From contig JAGKQI010000104.1 of assembly GCA_018806915.1 (NCBI GenBank), positions 1,240,001 through 1,304,000 on the forward strand: DNA of 64,000 nt, given 5' to 3'. The translations under genes were made by a program, and so were the position numbers. The notes below the pieces were generated by a model that saw only the letters and a program-made list of their open reading frames with translations, had not been told where the DNA came from and did no database searches. This DNA comes from Phytophthora colocasiae (Eukaryota > Oomycota > Peronosporomycetes > Peronosporales > Peronosporaceae). Below are positions 33,325 through 44,926 of this stretch, piece after piece. The first letter of the stretch is position 1. Every line of letters begins with the position of its first letter.

Positions 33325-35163
33325 GTGCGTGCACCCGCGGCAATGTCCACTTGCCATCATCGCCATCGCGATATAAATCAAGTCGCGGGGATACATGTCA
33401 ACCGCGCAGGCTTCCTGAAGTTACATTCACGCAACGACAAGCGACCTCCAGTAGACACACCGACGGACTTGCTCAAAGCAAACCAGTCCCTACGCCCTCA
33501 CCCCCAATTGGGACACGGGAAAGCTCGACAAACGATCAACACTTCCACGTGCAGTCTTCATCTCACTTTCCTTTTGGACAACCAAAGCTCAACCGACAGA
33601 GTAAAAGCTTACAAACGTCCAGGAGCATTTGCCTGCTCCATCCAAGCACCACCTTCTCAACCAATCAATCGACCCACCAAACCACCAAACTGCTATGTGC
33701 AAACCGACCCGGTGTACTCCGAGGTGACAACCCCCAAAGGCGACGAGGGTGTCCCTCTCTACGACGAAGCAGCGGAACGCAACATCAAGCCCAACTGGAT
33801 CCTCTACTCCAGTCTTCTCGTGGCGCTGCTGCAACCCTTCCAGAGTGGTTGGTCGTCGTCCCAAACCAACCTGTCCCAGTACAGCAACACGGACGAGTGC
33901 AATACACGTCCTGTAGCACCCGACACCTTCTAATGTTCTCCGGGCCACTCGAAGCTCGAATGGACATTCGCCGTGAACGCGTGGATTTTCGGCGGCATGA
34001 TTGGCTCTCTTTGCGGCCGCTTCAGCGATCTGTGGGGTCGCAAGAAGCTGCTCTTCGTCAACTGCATTTTCATGATCGCCGGTGCCGCGATCCAGACGGC
34101 CGTCTCAAATGTATGGGCGTTTGCCTTTGGCCGCATGGTCGCCGGTATTGCATCCGGAACAGCTACAGGAACACTTGGAGCCTACACGAACGAGTTGTCT
34201 CCGCCACACCTGCGTAACATGTTGGGCATGGGTCTACAGATATCCGTGACCATCGGCATCCTCTTCCCGGTCATTTGCTTCTTTTTCGCCAACACGAGTG
34301 GTTGGCGCTACCTGGCTGCGTTCCCGGCCGTCTTGGCTATGCTGTTCCTCCTGTTGGCTCCGTCCTGTTGTGTCGAGAGTCCTGCGTGGCTGCTGATGAA
34401 GGGCCGTCGCGAGGAGACCAAACAAGTCATCACTCGTCTCTACGGCGAGGAGAACGTCTATCTGGCCCTGTCCTGGCTGGAGACGCCCAACAAACCCGAC
34501 CCGGAGCAAGCTCTGGATACCACCACGGGCCAGGAAGAGTCCCTCTTTGCACCTAAATACCGTCTTGCTCTCGTCACCGCCGTCCTGCTGTCCTGCACGC
34601 AACAGCTCTCTGGCATCAACGCAGTCTTCTACTACTCCAACTCCATCTTTGAGGACGCTGGTATATCGGACCCGCGCGTAGGCACGCTGATCATCGACTT
34701 TGTGAATATCTGGCCGGCCTTCTCCACGGGTTTCCTGGTAAAACGCTTCGGCAACCGCAATTTCATCCTTTGGATTGCTGGCATGTTCGTCATGGCCGTC
34801 CTCATGACGGTGGCTTTCCTCGTGGACGTGGCTGCGCTCTCCGCCGTCTTCATGGCCTTCTACGTCATCGCGTTCGGCGCCACTCTCGGTCCTCTCGTGT
34901 GGGTCATCACGGCCGACCTCTTCCCGGACTCGGTACGTGCCACATCCATCGGCATTGGTGTCAACTGGCTCTGCAACCTCATCGTCGTCGGTGTTGCCTA
35001 CCCGTACATCGCCGACGCCTTCGACGACTACAGTTACGTGCCGTTCGTGGTGTTGCTGGCCATCTTCTACGTGCTGTCACTCAAGCTGGTCCCCGAGACG
35101 TACGGCAAGTCTGCTGACGAGGTGCAGCGCGAATTCCAGCGCACACGTCAGTCGTACCTGTAG
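33325..35163 (+). pseudogene. MFS sugar transporter, arm B copy (one in-frame stop)
   Basis: Same transporter as arm A. Here the N-terminal frame (33325-33933, with TM1) and the C-terminal frame (33973-35163) are in register and are separated only by a TAA at 33931-33933, followed by codons for CSPGHSKLEWTF. Compared with arm A there is one extra C at ~33937. Out of frame around the stop one can read LMFS just before GHSKLEW, so a one-base loss before it and a one-base gain after it would explain the lesion. The protein ends QRTRQSYL, three residues longer than arm A. Motifs as in arm A. A readthrough or unrecognised intron is an alternative; the true start codon is not clear in either arm. 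Confidence 0.7.
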
Positions 35164-35236
35164 TGCGTTTACACAGGGAGCGACATATAAATGTGGAGCT
35201 AGGAAGTACATGTATTGTGAGCGACATTATACATTA

Positions 35237-35721
35237 CAGATGAGGGCGTGGTTAGTGAACACCTGATATGTACTAAGTCTCAGGTGGAATTAGCCTATCA
35301 GAGAGCCATAAAATCTGGAGGAGTGGTCAACGTAATGTATTTAGATATTCATTGACACTAATCGGAGGCTAGAATGTCACTGATCTGGGTTCGGTCTACG
35401 TACAGTCCGGCGTGCTTCCAGCAGGCACCGTCGACTTGGCAGGGGCCTTCTGTAAGTCAAACTGCTGCCATGCCCATTCCCCCAGTTCCCTTAGGGTCCA
35501 TAGTGGTTCTTGACCATTGCTGAGCCTTGGTTAGGCGGATGCGCTGTGCTTGAACCTCCTTCCGCATGGCCAATTTCAAATTTCCCGCCGCAAACGCCAG
35601 CGTACCCCTTTAGTGGTACCTAACAATGTCAGTGGTCCTGAATGCGACCTCATCTATAACATTCTGATGCCATTGGATGGGTTATAATTTGATGCCCGTT
35701 CACTAACCACGCCCTCATCTG
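35237..35721. mobile_element. 485 bp TA-flanked element, Tc1/mariner-pogo type MITE
   Basis: Perfect terminal inverted repeats of ~24 bp (CAGATGAGGGCGTGGTTAGT at the left end; complement at 35698-35721). The dinucleotide TA sits directly outside both ends (35235-35236 and 35722-35723), the target duplication used by Tc1/mariner elements. On the minus strand (~35430-35520) a short open stretch reads LRELGEWAWQQFDLQKAPAK, which resembles the N-terminal DNA-binding region of pogo/Tigger transposases. I infer an internally deleted pogo-like element; no transposase catalytic domain remains. Together with its flanks it fills most of the 35164-35929 gene-free gap. Confidence 0.75.
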
Positions 35722-35929
35722 TACTGTCACAGCAATAAATACTTTACTAAGTACGATGACTGTTGTTGCACGAATGTACAAAAAATTAATTTGCAATTAT
35801 GTCTAATGTAATTTCAATTCTAGACACAGTTTTACACGCAACCTTCGCGCCACCTCTCATAAAGATCCTAAGCAGGGGGAAATCCCACAACGCCAAAGGA
35901 AGGAAGCGGAGAAGTCCCCAGTCAGTACC

Positions 35930-38867
35930 ATGAAGGAGACGGCACAGATCCCCGTACCTACCAAGGACCCTGCAGCCAAGGATGACAAGGCTTCGGGCGC
36001 TGTTAAGGCCGCTAACCCAGTGGAAGACGCCCCCGTGGAGGAGGAGCTTGTACGTTTTTATTCGTCCGGAAACTTTTCATCAAAATATTTTACCCTTGTT
36101 TCGTATTAAAATTGTTCTTATCTTTACAATTATTAGTCGGAGGAAGACCGTAAACTAAAGGAGGACCTGGAGACGGCCGTGACGCGCGTGTGTGACCCGC
36201 AGGAGGACGTTGGCGTCAAGCAATTGGCGCTGGAGCTACTGCGGCGTGAGATCCGAACCGCCACATCGTCCATGACGTCGGTGCCGAAGCCTTTGAAGTT
36301 TCTACGACCTTCTTACGACCAACTGAAGACTGCGTACGAGTCATTTCAGGCTGGCCAGACCAAGAAACTCATGGCCGACGTGTTGGCTGTGCTGGCCATG
36401 ACAATGGCCAAGGAGGGCTCGCGCGAGAGCCTGAAGTTCAAGTTGCTAGGTAACAGCACGGACTTGGGCTCGTGGGGCCACGAGTTCGTGCGATCGCTGG
36501 CTGGAGAAGTGGGTGAGGAGTACAACGCCCGCATCACGGCTGAGGCCGCTGTGGACCCGGACGTTCGGGACCTGCTGGAGATCGTGGACGCCATCGTGCC
36601 GTTCCACATGCAGCACAACGCAGAACCCGAGGCCATTGATATTCTTATTGAAGTGCAGCAATTGGCCAAGCTGCTTGACAGTCCGGATATTGACGAGAAA
36701 AATTACCAGCGAGTGTGTCTGTACCTGCTGGCCTGTGCCGACTTCATGTCAGATGCTGATGATCTTGTGAATCTTTTGAACACTGCCTACTCGCTGTTCC
36801 TGCGTCTCGAGCAGTATCCGGACGCTCTTCGTGTGGCGCTTCGTGTCGGTAACGATGATTTTGTTGCCGAGGTTTTCCAGAAGTGCAAGGACGATGTGGT
36901 GCGTAACCAGATGGGATATATCTTGGGCCGTCAGCGCTGCTTCTATGAGGATGAGAGTGAGGCATCAGTGAACGAGATTATTGGCAACTCAGACTTGAGC
37001 GACAAGTTCCTCTCGCTGGCGCGTGATCTTGACGTGGTGGAGGCGAAGACCCCCGAAGATATTTACAAATCGCACTTGTCGGAGACAGCCAGTGTGGGTC
37101 GCGGCCGGGACTCTGGCTCGCAACCAGCGGACTCCGCGCGTGCTAACTTGGCTTCGACCTTCGTTAACGCTCTGGTGAACGCTGGCTACGGAACGGACAA
37201 GCTGATGACTCCGGAAGGCAACACGTGGTTGTACAAGAACAAAAAACACGGTATGATGAGTGCTGCTGCTTCACTCGGTATGATCATGCTTTGGAACGTC
37301 GAGGAGGGTATCACACAGATTGATAAGTACCTTTACTCTGGTGACGAGTACGTCAAAGCAGGCGCTATCCTAGGTGTCGGTGTGGTCAGCGCTGGCATTC
37401 GTAATGACTGTGATCCTGCGCTTGCGCTGCTGTCAGAGCACATCGACTCGGGCAACTGCTCCATTCGCTGTGCGTCTTGTCTTGGTCTGGGTATTGCGTA
37501 CGCCGGATCAGCTCGTGAAGATGTGTCCGAACTTCTCATTCCGGTGGTATCGCACGCTGATGAGAACGCGGATATTCAGGAAGTGTCGTACGCTGCACTA
37601 GCGCTTGGCATGGTCGAGGTGGGTACTTGCGACGAAGAGGCTGGAAGTGTGCTCATGCAGAGGCTGATGGAGAGCTCGGACGCGGAATTGGACTCTTCTT
37701 GCGCTCGTTTCCTTGCCCTAGGTCTTGGTCTGCTATACCTTGGGTACGTAGCTAGAACAATTGTACAGCATATCCGTGAATATCCTAACAGCATCGTGTG
37801 AATTGATCTGTACAGCCGCCAGGAGCGCGTCGAAGCTATGCTGGAGGCTGCTAAGACTATCGAACACAAGATGTCGAAGTACCTGGCGATCACGTTGGAG
37901 ACGTGTGCTTACGCTGGTTCGGGTAACGTCCTGAAGGTGCAGCAGCTTCTGCGGACCTGCGCTGAACACATCGAAGACCCTATCGAAGCGCAGCACCAGA
38001 GTGTTGCTGTGCTCGGCATTGCCCTGGTTACGATGGGCGAGAACATTGGCAGTGAAATGGCGATGCGGTCCTTTGACCACTTGCTTCAGTACGGAGAAGT
38101 TGCGGTGAGACGTGCTGTACCGCTAGCGTTTGCTCTACTGAGTGTTTCGAACCCAGAGTATGCGCTGATTGACACACTGTCGCGCCTGACGCACGACGTC
38201 GACTCGGGTGTCGCTCAAAACGCTATCCTCGCGCTTGGTCTAGTTGCGGCCGGTACGAACAATTCGCGAGTGGCTGGAATGCTTCGGCAATTGTCTGAAT
38301 TCTACAGTCGCGAGGCAAACCACCTTTTCGTTGTTCGTATTGCTCAAGGGCTGCTGCACATGGGTAAGGGTCTGATGACCCTGCATCCGTTCCACTCAGA
38401 TCGCTTGGTCATGTCTCGTGTGGCGGTGAGTGGTCTGCTGACGATCCTGCACGCGTCGCTAGATATGGAACACACTATCCTGGATACTTCCCACTACATT
38501 CTCTACTGCATCGCTACAGCAATGCAGCCCCGTATGCTGATCACGCTGGACGAGGAACTGAACCCGCTTCCAGTATCTGTCCGAGTCGGTCAGGCGGTAC
38601 GTTGTTGGCTTGTACGCTGGGAATTTGCCGTCCATTATTCTCACAATATCTTCGGTGTTATGTTTTTGCTTAAAAATGCAGGTTGAGATCGTGGGTCAGG
38701 CTGGTCGTCCCAAGTCTATCACGGGTTTCCAGACGCACACGACACCTGTGTTGCTGAACGTGAAGGACCGCGCGGAGCTCGCGACTGAAGAATACCTCCC
38801 TCTCACGAACGTGCTAGAAGGCGTTGTTATCCTCCGAAAGAACCCAGACTACGAGCCGGAGACTTAA
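35930..38867 (+). CDS. RPN1: 26S proteasome regulatory subunit Rpn1 (PSMD2)
   Basis: Non-ATPase base subunit of the 19S proteasome particle; scaffold that binds ubiquitin-like receptors. Four exons: 35930-36049, 36137-37743, 37816-38596 and 38682-38867 (introns 87, 72 and 85 bp, all GT-AG, in frame), giving 897 residues, the usual length. The diagnostic [15 protein letters not shown] follows the charged N-terminus (~residues 80-95). The proteasome/cyclosome repeats lie in the middle (for example [18 protein letters not shown] and [16 protein letters not shown]), and the C-terminus has [19 protein letters not shown] and ends NPDYEPET. The start is the first ATG of the open frame; the first 40 residues are Lys/Glu-rich as in other Rpn1 proteins. 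No defect seen. Confidence 0.96.
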
Positions 38868-39151
38868 ATGAGGAGTGAAGGGGAGGTAGGAAAGACCGGC
38901 CAAACGAAATGAGGGCGCTGTTGTTCTGCAGCCTCCGGTCTGTCTTGTCTCCTCGGCTAGCAATAACCATGCCAACACACAAATACCTTTAACCCCGTAC
39001 TACCCCTTGATAGTGTAGATCATGCTGTGCGCTGATGAGTCAGGATCTATTTTGCGTCTTATGCGGTGACACAAACTTTGTCTGATCACTTACTGTTTCG
39101 TTATGCCTCTTCGTGTGCAGACTGACCAAGAGGACCTTTAGAGAAAGCATT

Positions 39152-42100
39152 ATGGAGGCTGCGTATTTGTCTGGGTCCACATCGGGTATGATGGCTAGTG
39201 CGGCTGCACCTGGGGACCCACCTGTTCCAAGGCGCAGCGAAGGCAACGTCACCCTCGGTCTATTTAGCAAGATTGCTGCTGCACGGAAGGAGAATCTCTC
39301 GACCTTCGTACGTTTTGTTAATGAGGATGCTAGGTTTGCTGGTGGTTGATATTGGCTTTGTGAAGAGTAAAGCTGCTACAGGGGACTTAGGACCGCCATG
39401 TCGAAGCTATGCGAAAAAGTCCATGACACCAGGGGCTTTCCCAGAACTCAATGACCCCAGTAGTACGTCTAAGCCAGACCCTCAACTTGTGCACATATCG
39501 CGTTGTCTAACTGACCCGCGCTGTGAATTGTAAGTAGATCAGCTAGCGCGCAACCCAGCTCTTCGAACACCAGCAATTAACGAACGGAAGGCAAATGTGC
39601 AACCTTACTCACAGAACCTCCGATGGACAAAGCAAAGTGTACCAGAAGAACCGTTAGGGGCTGTGGGCTCTCCAGCTACTGTAAACGGCTCAATTTTCAA
39701 CGCGTCAGGGTCGAATCGAGCAGTTTCTGCTACTTCACAGCGTTCAACCCCAGTAGGTACCGTAGCTCCAGCAAGCCGACGAAGACACCTCTTGCCTCCG
39801 CATCAGCAGCTTTATCAACAACGACGTTCGACAGTTGACTCGGTGAGTTGTGATTCAAAATGTTATGGTGAACGCTAGTGTTGTTCTGATACACTGATGG
39901 ATCTGTCGAGCTTCAGTCTACTGAATTCGCAAAAGGCGACCGAGAGACACCCACCAGAGAGCCCCTAGCACGCCCCGCCACGGCTAGCGAAGTAGGTGCT
40001 ACTCTGGAGCGGAACACGTGTACAGTGAAACTAACATGCTCATAGATCCTAGACACCCGATATCCAGGATCTCAAGACAACATCCGAGGTTACGTAAGGT
40101 AAAACACGTTGGTACCAGGAATGTGGTTTGGATCTGATCTTCCTGTATTCGATAGGAGACCGACCGATATTTTTTCAAACTCGTTAGATTCGTCATTTTC
40201 TGTAAGTTGACTGTCCACCGTTAACTACAATGACTCATCTTTTTAATGAATGACAGACGCCGGGTTGGTACCGTCAGGGAGAGTCTCCGCATTCGGAGCA
40301 AGCAGACGTTGTCTATCCTCGAGTATGTGTTGATGGACGAATTCGAGCAAGCAAAACATCAGACACAACAATTTTTACTGGCAGTAAAATGCCTGGGGTT
40401 GCAGACCAGCTCGCCAATGGCCCAAATCAGGAGGTGCGCATCAAGTTTTGTAAATGTGGGCGAAGATTTGAAGGTATAACTGTTGACCTGACGAAGGATA
40501 GGTGCACTTTGCAGTAACTGCAGAAATCCCCGGTGTGCCTATTGTTTATCGGAATCAAAAGGTAAGTACTCTAAGCATACCTATTGTTTTCGAAATTTGA
40601 CTTCTATCTACTACAAGCAGACAAAAACAACGAACCCTGAGCGGTTAAATCTCGATCGTCGCAATTTGCCTGTTATTCCTCTCCTCGAAGGAGAGCAAAT
40701 TCTTCGTCTTCTCAACCTCCAAAATAACGTCATCCGGCGGATCGAAAATTTACTCGGCTTACCGAACCTCATTTTTCTCGACCTTTACAACAATCGGATA
40801 GAGGTAATGCTCATACTATCTGTACATGCAGTTCATTTTGCTGTTTTTAATGACTTCCGTATCTGTGATCAACTGACAGAAACTCGAAAATTTGCATCTG
40901 GTACCGAATTTACGCGTACTCATGATGGGGAAGAACCGCCTACGTACTATCGAAAACCTGGAGTGTTTGAAAAAACTCGACGTGTTGGATTTACACAGGT
41001 ACGCTATCACTCCAGCCACAGTTGTTGAAGATTTCTCTTGACGGAAGTGGTGGTTGATTCTTGAAGCAACGCGATCGAGCAGATGCAGAATCTCAACGAA
41101 CTAAAAGAGCTACGAGTGCTCAATCTTGGTGGCAACATGATCTCTACCGTTGAGAATGTCGACAAGTTGTTGCTACTTACTGAGTTGAATCTTCGTCGAA
41201 ATCGGATCACGCACATTGGGACAATCGGCAAACTACCATCACTGCTGAGACTTTTCCTGTCCAATAACAAGCTCGAGACTTTTGAATCGATTGAAGCTCT
41301 CTTCCAGGTTTGTCTCTGCTCTAACTACTGCGCTGACATGAAAGCTAACACGATAGTTGTAGGTATCGTCAATCAACGAGCTACGTCTGGACTCAAATGG
41401 AGTTTGCACGTCGAATCAAGGTGAATATCGCGGGCGAATGATACGGAGGTTTCCGTCTCTGAAGCATCTGGACTTGAAGCCGTTAAGTGAAGCTGACAGA
41501 AAGGAAGCTGTGCTTCATGCCAATTCTCCAGGCAAAGACGGAATTAACAGCGATGATACTGAGGCGACTGCAAGAGCACATGCTATTTCGTGTATCAAAG
41601 CAACATGGGAGCGGCGAGCGGAACTCATCCACTCCCCAATGAGCAGTAAAAATTCACGAGATTTGCCGTCTCTTACGACTTGGGGACTCCCTGTGAGTGA
41701 AGAGTTGAAATCACATGCTGGATACGAAGCACGAGAGGCCACACCCACAACTCGTGAGGAAGTAACCGTACACAACAACAACGCTGGCTTCTCGGAAGTT
41801 GAAGTATACGGTGATTACCGTGTTCTTGTCATTTACGGAGACGCTCTTGACGCGCTCGAGCTGGCGAAAGCTCAGCCCTTGGTGAATGCTGTCTCGTTCC
41901 GGTATGTGAGCATTACTAAGATTATGGCTGGCGTTGGCAGCGTAACGATTGCGAACCTCAAGCTTTTCACTCGGTTAAGGCGCCTTATCTTCGCATACAA
42001 CGACTTGCAGTCATTTGATGAGTTGTCGTGGCTGGGCAGCTTGGGGTCGAAAGCAGAAGAAGTAAGCTTTATGGTCACAGATGAGATGGCGGTTGTTGTC

Positions 42101-42756
42101 TAATACTATTGTGTGGTTTGACTGGCAGGTATTTATTTCCCAGAATCCTGTCTGTGCCAAAACGCTACTCAAACGATACATCGGAGCTCGAATCAGTGTA
42201 CGTCCACAATCCACAACTTTTGTATGTTTTACCATAGTAACGTACATCCACCTGTCTTAGAACACACTTCGAGTGAATGGGGAAGAGATCACACCAACAG
42301 ACCGACAGATAGGCAAACAATTGTTCCCGAAGCCCATAGCTCTCCGCGTGAGATCTTCAGAGCCTCCCGAGCTAAGTTCTTTACTACCTTCCAAAGCGCG
42401 AGTGAGGGAAGTCAAGGATATCAAGTCTTCTAGGTCTTCTTCAGTCCTGCCGAACACCGTCACTTCTTCCGTTGTCACCGAGATTTTCGACACAGCGTCC
42501 AACATCGCGAAGAAGACTGCCGTGAGTAGCCTATTCTTCTTTATTTTCTGAGATTTTGCATAGCTTACAAATATTCTATTAGGCACTGGATCAAGCATGG
42601 GAGGGTTTGCTCCTTTCCGTTGTCAAGGTTTGTATACGTGAACTGGAAATCCATATACCCCCACCTGCTCTAACCTTTTATCACTGTCAACAGGAAACTC
42701 TTCAAGATATCGAGCGCCGTGACAGCTTTATGTCTGGATGTCTCGACAATCTGTAG
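39152..42756 (+). CDS. LRRC49: LRRC49/PGs4-like leucine-rich repeat protein
   Basis: Likely orthologue of LRRC49 (PGs4), a non-catalytic subunit of the tubulin polyglutamylase complex. After a disordered N-terminus (exons from 39152, 39366, ~39597 and 39917, ~40257-40473; boundaries before 40257 are provisional) comes VTAEIPGVPIVYRNQK, then PERLNLDRRNL and LEGEQILRLLNLQNN, the classic LRRC49 entry, and about six LRRs (LIFLDLYNNRIE, LRVLMMGKNRL, LDVLDLH, LRVLNLGGN, LTELNLRRNRI, LLRLFLSNNKL). Confident exons: 40515-40561, 40618-40803, 40880-40998, 41067-41307, 41363-42061, 42129-42197, 42261-42521, 42583-42627 and 42694-42756. The last helix (ETLQDIERRDSFMSGCL) also matches the family C-terminus. 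Introns are 41-76 bp in the confident part. One short intron (40474-40514, 41 bp) is at the lower limit. Confidence 0.88.
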
Positions 42757-42838
42757 CTCCATCATTCCCATCTTTTTGAAACCCAAAGAAACAATATCAC
42801 CTAAAAAACACAAATAGGGTTTGAAGCAATCCCCACGT

Positions 42839-43179
42839 CTATTCCTCCATCTTCTCCACCTTCTCCACCTTCTTGTTTTTCTTCTTCTCTTCCTTGTCCA
42901 CATCCATCTCACCACGCTCTTCCTTCTCCATCTGACGAATGCGCATTCTTCTCAACACTTTACTTGAGACCTTCTTCACCACCGTCTTACTCTCCTTTTG
43001 CGCTTTCTGTCAATTTTAACCCCAAAAAGTTCATTAACATCCTCATATTTTGATATAAAAGTCCAAAAAAGACGCACCCGCTCGCGCTTCTTCATCAGCT
43101 TTTCCTTGCGCAGTCGCTCCTTCTCCACCTCCAGCTCATACTGCGCCTTGATCTTGTTACGGTTGTTCTTCCTCGACAT
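42839..43179 (-). CDS. Small Lys/Glu-rich protein, unknown
   Basis: Two exons (43078-43179 and 42839-43006, 71 bp intron) give 89 residues. The product starts MSRKNNRNKIKAQYELE and is almost entirely charged helix (KERLRKEKLMKKRER, EEKKKNKKVEKVEKMEE), probably coiled-coil and nuclear or nucleolar from composition alone. I do not recognise a family. It is divergent from the EndoG-like gene and convergent with the LRRC49-like gene 82 bp away. Real coding is supported by an in-frame GT-AG intron and clean start and stop. Confidence 0.6.
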
Positions 43180-43385
43180 ATTTGCCAGTCACTTGTGTCT
43201 CTTATTGCTTTATGTCGCTTCGAGACCACTGATCGTCCAAAACTGTATTTTCAGCCAATCAACGCTTGTTATCTCTTTAGGGTTAAAATGTAACGGTATC
43301 TGTTGCGCAACAATGAAGGGTAGACGTCAAAGTGCCCAGGCGCGTTCCCTGTACAACCTGCTGCCGGTAAGTCTCCGGTACGTTA
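43180..43385. promoter_or_regulatory. Divergent promoter interval
   Basis: About 206 bp between the start of the small charged protein (minus) and the EndoG-like gene (plus). A short plus-strand open exon-like piece at 43313-43366, followed by GTAAGT, may be an alternative first exon of the nuclease gene. No motif assigned. Confidence 0.35.
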
Positions 43386-44661
43386 ATGCAATTACTGAGT
43401 CATAAAATGCAATTGACTGCACGAAATTCCGGTGGAAAACTGATGGCTGGAACGTACAGACGAACGCTCGCGAATGTGTCACTTGGCATTTCCATTGGCG
43501 TCGCAGGGACGTTGATACTGTTGGGGATTGAAGAACTGGAGGAGAAAACAGGAAAACCCAATCGACGAATCCCCATTCCAATTGATCGCAAGGCTTTAGA
43601 GCCCAGGACTGTGCCCAAGCATGAAGCACTGCGTTATGGAATACCCTCGGACTCAAATGTACATGTCCGATCGGGATACGTTGTATCCTACGACTATCGG
43701 TGCGTGCTGATTAAATTGTTGTGTATATTGCTGATGTGCTAATTGGTAAATGTATAGTACGCGTAATGCGTCGTGGGTGATGGAATACTTGACGAAGGAC
43801 TCACTCCATGTCGAACAAGAAACCAATCGAGCCAATTCCAAATTTGTGGTTGATAAAGATGTCCCAGAACACTTTCAGGTGCATCCGAACCGATATCTGA
43901 AGAGTGGATATGATAAGGGCCACCTCGCACCTGCCCGTACGTTGCTACTGCAGCATTTAGTCTACCAACGATGACGTTAAGCTGTTTTTTATGCTGCTTG
44001 CGTGCAGGTGACATGACCCACTCCCAGGAAGCCATGGACGAGAGTTTCTTGATGACTAATATGTCTCCCCAGGTCGGAGTAGGTTTCAACCGTGGCTATT
44101 GGTCACGTCTGGAAGGCTTCATACGCCACCTGGCTGGCCAGTACGACGCTGTCTATGTTATCACTGGCCCATTGTTTCTCCCCAAAGTGAGCTTCATATA
44201 CTTTGATCTAACCTATGCTGTTTTTTTTTTTCTTTTACTAAATTATTGTTCTATCACTAGAAAAACAAACGAACTGGCGAATACGAAGTGGCGTATCCTG
44301 TACTGGGTACTCCGCCAGATGCAGTTGCTGTCCCGACACACTTCTTCAAGGTGGTGTTAGGCGAAAAGCGAGGAGGAAAGGGCTTTGCCACGGCTGGTTT
44401 TATTCTACCGAACAAGGTCATTCCGGAAAACAAGAATCTGCGCGACTTCCAAGCGCCATTAGATGTCATTGAGAAACAGGCTGGCTTGCTCTTCTTTGAT
44501 AAGGTATTTTATGTCCGAAGCCAAACCCATGATGAGTTGATTGATGCTAACTTTTGTTTTGATACATGTACGTGCAGCTGGATGGTGTTGAGAAGCTGGA
44601 CTTGTGTAGTGAAACGAAATGTGCAGTTGTTGCCGCTTACCGCAAAGCTTCCTCTCAGTGA
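43386..44661 (+). CDS. Mitochondrial endonuclease G-like nuclease
   Basis: DNA/RNA non-specific endonuclease (EndoG/NUC1 family). Five exons: 43386-43699, 43758-43936, 44008-44186, 44261-44503 and 44578-44661; 332 residues, all junctions in frame. The basic N-terminus with a hydrophobic segment (VSLGISIGVAGTLILLG, ~residues 32-48) fits an inner-membrane-anchored mitochondrial protein. The active-site block is DKGHLAPARDMTHSQ (general-base His about residue 160), followed by ESFLMTNMSPQVGVGFNRGYW with the metal-binding Asn and the conserved N-R-x-x-W. The family usually has D-R-G-H; here Lys replaces Arg. Start choice: first ATG of the open frame; an upstream exon cannot be excluded. Confidence 0.92.
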
Positions 44662-44926
44662 GATAGTACGATGGCCGTGCTGAACAAAGACTACATTCAC
44701 TTTAAAGATAGTAGAACTACAAGAGGGAAATACAACGCTTTGTCTAAAATTCCTAACTCTTTCTGTTCGGCGTCGTTAAAGGTTAAAAGGGTATCACGAC
44801 ATGTACTGGAGGAAATACTATGTCTATTACGTATTCTAAGTGGCAGCATCGAGCGTAGCGTTCGCAACTCTATCTTTCCATGATCTCTATGTTTCGCCAA
44901 CTCCAGCTGGAGCTGTGCTTCTCCGT

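Larger units (their letters stand above)
31017..35163. repeat. Large inverted repeat (palindrome) of two transporter copies
   Basis: Arm A runs ~31017-32982 and arm B ~33196-35163. They are near-identical reverse complements with a ~213 bp single-copy spacer (32983-33195). Differences seen: a 5 bp gap at the inner edge, GTGAGTGC versus GTGCGTGC at ~32845/33327, one extra C in arm B at ~33937-33938, a 3 bp length change in a Ser-Leu stretch, Lys/Met in a membrane segment, and several changes in the last ~70 bp. The middle of the arms is almost identical, which fits recent inverted duplication or gene conversion. Homology stops at the stop codons. Confidence 0.95.

Noticed and set aside
34770..35266. 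Overlapping Arg/His-rich frames inside the transporter arms
   Set aside because: GC-rich out-of-frame shadows without motifs.
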